NCBI GenBank assembly: GCA_949825045.1
Contig: OX463810.1
Coordinates: 39,256,201 to 39,320,200, forward strand
DNA from: Argyresthia goedartella
Taxonomy: Eukaryota; Arthropoda; Insecta; Lepidoptera; Argyresthiidae
Direction of reading: 5' to 3'
DNA length: 64,000 bases
Shown: positions 49,701 through 58,700 of the stretch, one piece after another
How positions within the stretch are numbered: the stretch's first letter is position 1
How the letters are laid out: each line of letters begins with the position of its first letter
Notes under the pieces: generated by a model
Databases searched by the model: none
What the model saw: only the letters and a program-made list of their open reading frames with translations
Told to the model about the DNA's origin: nothing
Program-made: the position numbers and the translations under genes

Positions 49701-52700
49701 GGGTGATACGGAATGGGTCCCTGAGAATTCGTTTGCGACTTGGAGCGCAACTCAGGGGCCAGCGTCCCCACGTGCACAGGGTAGTACTAGGGTGCAGGGC
49801 CGCACTCAGGGTCATCACATGGGGGGCCCTGAGTTTTCGGTTGCGACTCAGCATCCGACTCAGCGGGCAATGGGGCCACAAGCACGCGGCCACCCAGGGG
49901 TGCAGGGCCGCACTCAGGGTCATCACATGGGGGGCCCTGAGTTCTCGGTTGCGACTCAGCATCCGACTCAGCGGCACATTGGGTGTGTTGAGCAGGCCGT
50001 AACGGGCGGGTGGCATGGGACAACTTCGAGCTATGCGGGTGCGGTTCGGACGCCGCCTCAGTTGTCGCCCCGCTCGTCGCCTCGTCCTCGTCGGTCGCAT
50101 GTGATGTCCCCCCCGCTCATGGAGCGGCCACGGTTGAATTCACGCCCACAACCCTTCGGGGGGCGTCGTAGGGTGGCAATGGAACCGGCGCGTGGGCCAT
50201 TTGTACAGTGGGACCCGCTGGCGTATAGCTGCCTACCTGATCGGTTACAGGCAGAGTGGGGCCCCGGGGGCCCTCACTAGGAATTTGCGGCCCAACAATT
50301 TGTTGCCCCCCAACCGGAGACGGTGGTGTTACCGATCGCCTCTGTGCTTGTTTGGGATTTGGCGGGCAACCCAACATACGTTCGCGCCCTATTAGATTCT
50401 GGAGCTCAGGGCTGCATTGTATCGAACGATTTAGCGAAATGGTTGGGCCTCAATATAATTAATGTATCGCTGCCGAGGAAATTGGTCCCTGCTGGGGATT
50501 ACAGGGCAACCCTTCACGGGTTTTGTGATGCCTCTGAACGAGGGTTTGCGGCAGCGGTTTATTTGCGAACCGTCACCTCCACCGGGGAGGTCGACGTGAG
50601 TTTGGTTTTGGCAAAAAGCAAGGTAGCGCCTATTCGGACAAGGATGACGATTCCAAAACTGGAACTGTCCGGGGCTGCTCTTTTGACCAAACTTTTGAAT
50701 CACACTCTAACAGTGTTGCGTGGGTCAGTGGGTTTGGAGGATACGGTGTACGCGTGGACGGACAGCCAGATTGTTTTGTGCTGGCTGAAGGCTTCGGTCC
50801 CTAACTTAGAGGTTTTTGTTGCGAACCGTGTCTCCCAGATTGTGTCGTCTGAGGTCCCACTGACCTGGAGACATGTACCAGGAGAATTGAACCCGTCTGA
50901 TTGTACATCCAGGGGATGTCGGGCTCCTGAACTCGAGCTTGTTGCTGATCTCTCGACAGAGGCTTTCATTGCTTGTTTGGATAGGTTTGTTTCTCGAAGG
51001 GGACTTCCAACTTTGATCCGCTCTGATAACGGCACTAACTACATCGGTGCGGAACGATGCTTACGAGAGATAGTCAACTTTTTGAATGTAAATAAAGTGG
51101 ATATTGGAACGGCCCTCTCCCGTCGGGGTATACAGTGGACCTTCAGCCCACCGAGTTGCCCCCACTGGGGTGGGATTTTTGAGGCCGTAGTTAAGTCAGC
51201 TAAGACGCACTTGGGGCGTATAGTAGGTCAGACCGCGCTGACTTTTGAGGAGCTCGCGACATTGTTTTGTAAGATCGAGGCCGATCTCAATTCGCGACCG
51301 TTGTGTCCGCTCAGCTCGGATCCAAATGACCTGGAGGCTCTGACCCCAGGCCATTTCTTGATAGGACAGCCACTTAACGCGTTGCCCGAGCACCCCTTCG
51401 AGGGAGTGAAATTGTATCGGTTGTCAGGGTATCAGATGTTGCAGCAGTTTACTCAGAATTTCTGGAAGCGTTGGTCGCTCGAGTATCTGCATATCTTACA
51501 ACAGCGCCTTAAGTGGACTGACAAAACCAGCCCCTCTAGTGTTGGTGACCTCGTGCTGGTTAAGGATGCTAACCTACCGCCACTACGTTGGCGCAGGGGG
51601 CGCATTGTTAACTTGTTCCCTGGCAAGGACGGGACCCCCCGGTCTGCAGAGGTTCTAGTAGGAGGCTCGGTTCTAAAGCGAGCGGTAGCAACGTTGTCTC
51701 GGCTGCCCGTAGATTAAGGGACAGGTGGGTGCCTGTCCGGGCGGGTGATTGTTCGATTCAGAATCGATACTCGATCTATGGTTCCGGAACGGCCATTTTG
51801 AATTTGACGGAGCTGCCACAGAGCAGTTTTGACAACTGACTGACGAAAAGCCCCCCGTAATGTACGTGTATTGATTTTGGGCAATTAAAAATTAAATCGT
51901 AAGCCATCTGGAGTTGTATTCGGGCTCCCCTCAGGATTGTCTTATAGCTGAGTGCGTTGTGGTTCTCCGAACCAGATACTGTACGTATTTAAGTAAATTG
52001 TGCGGTCGAAGCTGACCTGCCAGCCATACCTGGTTGGCTGAAGAACCTGTCTACCAAGAAGAGCCTAGGGTGCACCCAGGCCTTGCAGAGAGACAGGAGT
52101 TTGACGGGAACGAAGCACAGACCAGGTCAGATAGAATCTATTTATTTAGCTCGGTGAATCGCCGACGTTCTTGCTTCTTGACACCTGATAGTTACGCTAC
52201 CTCGTAGCTGATGGGCCCCTACGAGGTCATTAGGTGCTGAGAAGCCTGAACAACAGCTAAAATGGTGAAACATTAATTTTTGATAAGGTGAAGGTTAGTT
52301 AAGGCATGGAGCAAGTAAGGCTTGCATCCCTTCAGCGGAATTTCAACTTTAGCTTATTTTTAGAAGAGTCGTATTCAATTTTTAAAAAAGCTCTTCAATG
52401 ATCTATAGAGGACTGATAGAGCAACATTTTTATGACGATTAAATAAATAAGGAGTGCACAAATTAAAATCCGGTACGGAATTGTAACAAAAAAAAATGTG
52501 AAAAACAGTGAATGTTCTTCGGGAGAAAAGACTCCCGAGAAAAAATAATCAAAATACATTGAAACGTTCATGAATCCCTCATGATCAACAAGCGAATATA
52601 AAGAAATAACTGCTTTAATAGTCCTATTTTGAGTAACTTCAGATATACAAAAAGCTGTTTTGGCCCACTGCGTCACCTTATGTGGTATTTGATGTCTTCC

Positions 52701-55700
52701 CTTCAGATTTTTTTTCATGTAAATGGTGTTCATTTATGTAATTTATATTGGTTATGGCTAGTGGTTAAAATCAATCAATTAAAATACAGCGCTGCTTGCT
52801 GAACCTCAATATCTCTTCACGCCTGCGTCATATGCATAAGTTTTTTTATTATTAGAAACTATAGACGTTACCTGATGTCGGTCGGACCCGAATTGTATGG
52901 AAAAGTAGTGTGCCGCAGCACGAACACCCAGGAATCAAGTCAAGCCTTTCACGTTTTATTCACAGGTCACTTAAAACCCACAAATACCATACAATTCCAA
53001 ATGTTGCGATTATACAAATTTAACAAAAGTTATACATTTTATAACTTTAAAAGGGTCACGATGTTTGCGTATTTATTCGCTTCCAAACTATGCATTACTA
53101 CTGAATTCAAATGCAATGCTGATAATGTTTGACTACAAAGTGCACAGAATGCAGTCACAGTTAGCAAGCACTAATGTTGGTTCTAGACAATTTCACTGAA
53201 CAAATGTGAGAGACAGACTGACGGTGGTTGCAATAAATACTGTTGCGGAAACTGTACAGACAACAAGCACGATTTTGCCCATGTTGAGCCATTTATGCAA
53301 TACATACTAAATATAGAGCGTGAGACTTTATGAAGTACATATATCGAAAAGAGTTCAATAAGATCATTATTTTCCACAAAAAATATTAAAAAGAATCCCC
53401 CCTCCCTATTATTTTCGTTTACTATGTACCCACTGCAAAAAAATAAATAACTTTGAAGCGAAAGAGTTTGTAAAATGTAAAATTAACACCCCGCTCTAAG
53501 TAAAATAATTGGAAAAATAATTTAAGCCAGTTATTGATCCATTTTAATATAAAAACAGACTGTTCCATAGTGAGCGGTTTCACTAAAAGGCGATCCACTA
53601 CAGATGCAGGGATAAGGTTCTTAAAGCATATCTTTGATGCTTGGGAGAAGTCACAAGATGCTATTGGTGTCTTCTGTGACCTCTGTGAGTCACAAAACAT
53701 TAATTTGTAAATTATAGCATTACGGAATTCAGGGGATTGCTCTAGAACTTGTCTTCTCTTATCTTTGTAATATAATCCAGAAAGTTGGGTGTCCCTCAAG
53801 GCCCGTTTTTGTTTTTGGTGTATATTAGCTATCTTGCCTTTTTTGTAAAAAACTTATATGATATTGTTTTGTTTGCTGATGATACTTCACTTATTTTTAA
53901 GATTGGCAGAACCTAGAACAATTTTAACGATGTTAACAAAACAATCACGCTAGTTCTTAAGTGGTTACCAAGTACTACCAATAATTTAGTGTTAAATTCT
54001 AAAAAACACTAAATGTGTGAAATTCTCGCTACCCAATGTAGAAGGATCCCACTTTAATTATTTTAATGAATGACACGCCTTTAGACCTGTTATGATTCAG
54101 TTGACTAAATTCTTGGGTATTAATCTAGATTCACAATTGCAGTGGGGTCCTCATACATCGTTTATAGCTGGTAGATTGAGCTGTGCAGCTTTTGCTATAC
54201 GAAAAATTACACAGTTTACTGATGAAGCCACTGCAATATTAGTATATTTCAGTTACTTTCACAGCATTATGTCATATGGCATTCTGTTGTGGTGTATAGC
54301 CGTAGATATACAATCGGTATTTGTGCTACAGAAGAGAGCAATTCGTTCCACATACAATATGAAATCCCGCGATTCTCTCCGGGAACGATTTAAGGAGATC
54401 AATATTCTTATAGTGGATAGTCAATACATATAAAAACTTATTAATAATATTAATAAAAATTGGAATATGTGCATAATTTCAACACTAGAAATAAAAATAA
54501 ACTGAATGTACCTAGATTTGGGTTGCAGAAGGTTAATGGTTAATTTATGGGGAACTGTATGTATACGCTTTTATAATAAGTTACCAGGGGGAATTGATCA
54601 ATTATAGAAATAATGGAAATAGAAAGCCTATTACACTATTGATGACTATGTTAAAGACAAAACTGCATGGCCTCAATGCCCCATGATAGTGATAATAATA
54701 ATTAACGTAAATCGAACATTAACAAAAACATTTACTAGATATCAATTATAACCAAAATATATTTGGTTTATTAATTAGTCCCTCCCCTGCAATAATTTAA
54801 AACATATAAATTTTATTTGTAATACATTAATTTATATCTGTTATTTATGTAGGTACCTAATAAAAAAAACAAAACACGGTACACTGTTTTACTCTTCACA
54901 CTAAATTATAGCGCTTGTTTTTCCTTTTTAGTGGTTATTTTATGCAGCCGGGTTTTTTTTAATCCATGTATTGAGTTGTAAAAGTAATTAAAAAAATGAG
55001 TTGTAAAAAAATTCGTTTGAGCTTGAGTTATGTTGAATTGAAGAATAGGCGGTACCGCCAGTCAGTCGGAAAAAGGGTTACGTGAAAACTTCAATTATGA
55101 TTTGTTTAAGAATAATGCTTAGTATTTTGGAGTACTTGTTTAGTAATTGCGGTTTTTGACAAAATTTGGGACTCAAAATCACATAATTTTATTGTTTTAT
55201 TGACCGAGCGAGCGAAGCGTCCAGTTTCATATTGGCCAAAAATGCTTTTTTCCGTCTGTCTGTTCTCGCCTGCAGGTCGCATTTTTCAACCTATTTGGAT
55301 GAAAATTGGCACAAATGTACCTTTATGTAATTAGAATTTTTAGTTGATAGCAATTTTTGATTGAGGGGAAAATAGAGTGGGAAAGTGGAGATGTTTGCTG
55401 TCGCGTTATTTATCGAAGGATTTCATTCAAATTTGAGGGGCACAATAAGGACATCATTCTACATAAGATGTTACGTAATCCAAAAGGGATGAGTGGAGGT
55501 GGAAGCACTTAGAGGTATTTTAGACTCCCCTGTAACTATGTTTTAGATAAAGCTAGACTTCTGAATTCTGTGGGCCACAATTTAAATAGTTAAAGTCCCA
55601 AAATTCTTTCAATTTAAACCAATATATTGTAAACGACAGCCGTTAACAGTTCCCTCATTTTGTCATTGAATGACTCATCATCGATGATCAACATTCTAAT

Positions 55701-58700
55701 GTACTTCTAGCAGACCTACAAGCTTGAAATTTGAACGAGTACCGTGTTACCAAAAAAAATGTTAAACAGTGTTTAACCTCAAAACAAACGTCAAAACCCA
55801 TAGATTTATGTTTTTAAACAAGTGATGAACAGTAGTTTATTTTTTTGTGGTAAGGCCCGTAGTCTACAGTTCGTAGTCCAGGTAAAATTAAAACATTCCG
55901 GAATTTCAGCTCTCATTTTTATATTTACCAACGCAGTCATCTATAGTTCTAGATAGTTTCATAGGTTTATTGTTAACCGATATGATCAATAAATGGCGTT
56001 GGGTGTATCCTGCATCACAAATTGAAAGCTCTGAAACTCTTAAATATCTGCTAACCCTACAGAATAGGAAAAGTGTCGGTTATTATTATTTAATGTATGG
56101 TTATAAGAGCTCGCGAGGACGTTCTCACAGGACCACTAGTATCACATTAGCTTACAAAAGACACCAAATTATGTTTCTAACTAAAACGCTTTAAACGTGT
56201 TAACGTTTTTAAAAATAAACAGCACTAAAAAAATATTCAAGGTCAACGTAATAGAAAATACAGCCGTTTATGCCATCCGTAAGTCCTTCCCACAGACTTG
56301 GAATCAGTAAATATGGCAAGAACCAAAGTCATAAGGCACAAGCAAAGGAAAACTGTGAATAGTATTAGAAACACCACAACAAATAGGTGTTATTGAATGA
56401 AATCCTCCTCGGTGCGCGAGTCCGACTCCCACTAGGGCATTTTTAGGGTTCCGTAACCGAATGGTGCCAAACGGAACCCTATTACGAAGCCTCCGCTGTC
56501 CGTCCGTCTGTCAGCAGGATGTAACACATGAACCGTGATAGTTAGACAGTTGAAATTTTTACAGATGATGTATTTATGTTGCCGCTATAACATCACATAC
56601 TAAAAACAGAATAAATAAATATTTAAGGAGCCTCCAAAATACAACAAACGTCTTTTATCGTTCTCGTATAAGCTCGATATTGATTACGGCAACTATAACG
56701 GTAGACGCTTGAAATATTCACAGAATATTTACTTATATATTCACCTTAAAAATAAATAAAATAAAACAAATATTTAAGGGGCTCTCATAGAACAAACGTG
56801 TTTTTTGCCGTTTTAATAGATAATGGTACGGAACCCTTAGTGCGCGAGTCCTACTCGCACTTGGCCGGTTTTATTTGCAAGTTATGACGTCTTACCTCTA
56901 AAAATAGTATAAAACATATTCCCGTACGTGCACTGTACTTTCAGAGATCTAGGTGATCTTGTCATAAAGTAATTACGTTGTATTTGGTTAGTGGAATTGA
57001 TCCTATAAATGACCAATTTTAAAAACGTTGACACCTCACAAATATTTTAGCTTGAAACATAATTTGTCTTTTGTAAGCTTGTGTGATGTTTACCCAAATG
57101 ATCAATAGATGGCGTCGGGTGTATCCTGCATCACAAATTCAAAGCTCTGAAACTCTGCACCTACCCCACATAATAGGAAGAGTGTCGGTTATTATTATTT
57201 AATATAATATCCGTTATAAATTAATTTAATTTAGGGAACCAAATTTAGTGAAAAACTGCAATAAAATAAGGGAAGTACTCCAAAAACGTATTATTATTAT
57301 TTAAAAAAGTAATTTAAGTTTACTGATAATACTTTTTAGGGACTATTTGAGAGTGGCAGTACCATCATATCTAGCCCGTTAATTTCAACCCGAATAATTC
57401 CCTCTGTTTCGAAGTTATATATATTTTTTAGATAGGGAGACATCGTAAACAAAAAAAAACATTAAAATGCCTATAGAAAAATGTTTTTGTGGGCATTGGT
57501 TTTTTTCTGTCGATAAAATATGATCTTCAACCCTTATACAGGGTATCCCCCAGCTACGCCACATGGAGTAGAAGTAATTTAAATATTGTAGATGGAATAT
57601 TTCATTAAAAGAAGACTTTATTTTTATTTCAAAAATAATTCGAACTGCATTCTAAGATTTTTAAAAAGTCGCCTGTCCTTACCGGAAATCGAACACTCAA
57701 AATGGAAAAAAAAACCCTGTCATTTTACGATACCGATCAATCGTTAGGATATTTTTTGTCTGTGTACCATAACATCATAAATAAAAGGACGACCACAAAA
57801 TTTTACATTTAATTTAAAATGTTGTTTAGAAAAAATGTAAATGCCTTTTCTCTATCTTAAATAAAAGAAAATCCTCTCGGCTTATATATTTCTCTCTCTT
57901 CCTCAACATTCATTCGCATTCATAGTTGTTCATTACCAGACAGAAATTTGTAGAAACATCGTTGACATGCTATACGCGGTTACCATTATAACGTGATAAT
58001 AATTTACTAGAACGTTTCAAGTTCCATATCTTGGATATTCGTATCCACTGAAAAGAACATTACGTGAGTTAAAAAAATAATAAAAAATATCTTACTAGAT
58101 GCGATTACCGAGTAATTAGATACCTAATTACCTGCAAAGCATAATTAAAAATGGAACAGAATAAACTTATATATCAGACTTAATTATACCCATGATTTAT
58201 TAATCCCTTGATTGATTTAAGTACCTAGTACCTACATACTAAAGCAGATAATTTTGTACTAAAAACAAACATTTGTGGCTTGACAAGGTATCTAAGTTAT
58301 TTGAATAAGATACAACTTTTTAAAATCAATAAAATAATTAAAACAAACTTCTTAACATAAACCATATTTGGAACACTATTTTTCCATTACTTCAGTCAAA
58401 TCAATCAACCGTTAGTCAGCATCTCCGAAAGTTTTCAAAATACTCCGTAATTGTGTGTACGACACAATCGCAATTGAATACAAGCAGAACAATTGAACCA
58501 TAATTGGAATTCGTGAAACTACGCTTTCATTTTGACTTCGCAACATGTTTCCATTTAGCAAACACTCGTTCAATTAAGGGAGAGGTCTCCTCGCGCCTCC
58601 CAATTTTGTGTCAAAGAGATTTAATTTCGGGAAACAATAGTCCTGGGGCTCAGACTGAAGCCTGTTCGGATTTTTTTGATTCAATTTTGAGGTTAACCGC

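Larger units (their letters stand above)
47258..52252 (+). mobile_element. Complete Bel/Pao LTR retrotransposon, internally deleted (4,995 bp)
   Basis: Two 503-bp LTRs, both starting TGTTCGATTC and ending GCCTGAACA, bound the element; ACAGC is duplicated at 47253-47257 and 52253-52257. By eye the LTRs show no difference, so the insertion is young. The interior has gag, then after one in-frame TAG a pol frame with protease start, RNase H and part of integrase. Reverse transcriptase and the integrase N-terminus are absent, so the copy cannot move alone. It sits in the largest visible RYK-like intron, antisense to that gene. Autonomous Bel/Pao elements are normally longer. Confidence 0.95.

Noticed and set aside
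49108..50100. 330-codon open frame on the minus strand
   Set aside because: It is antisense to the gag repeats of the Bel/Pao element; the repetitive GC-rich coding strand keeps the opposite strand open. No domain is seen.
52290..52345. Further M2 hairpin module
   Set aside because: GGTGAAGG and CCCTTCA could pair and a GAGCAAGTAAGGC loop is suggestive, but the diagnostic flanks are absent.
53422..53799. 125-codon minus-strand open frame
   Set aside because: The plus strand carries recognisable LINE RT motifs (RSTTDAGIRFLKHIFDAW and VPQG) across the same bases, so this frame is a shadow.
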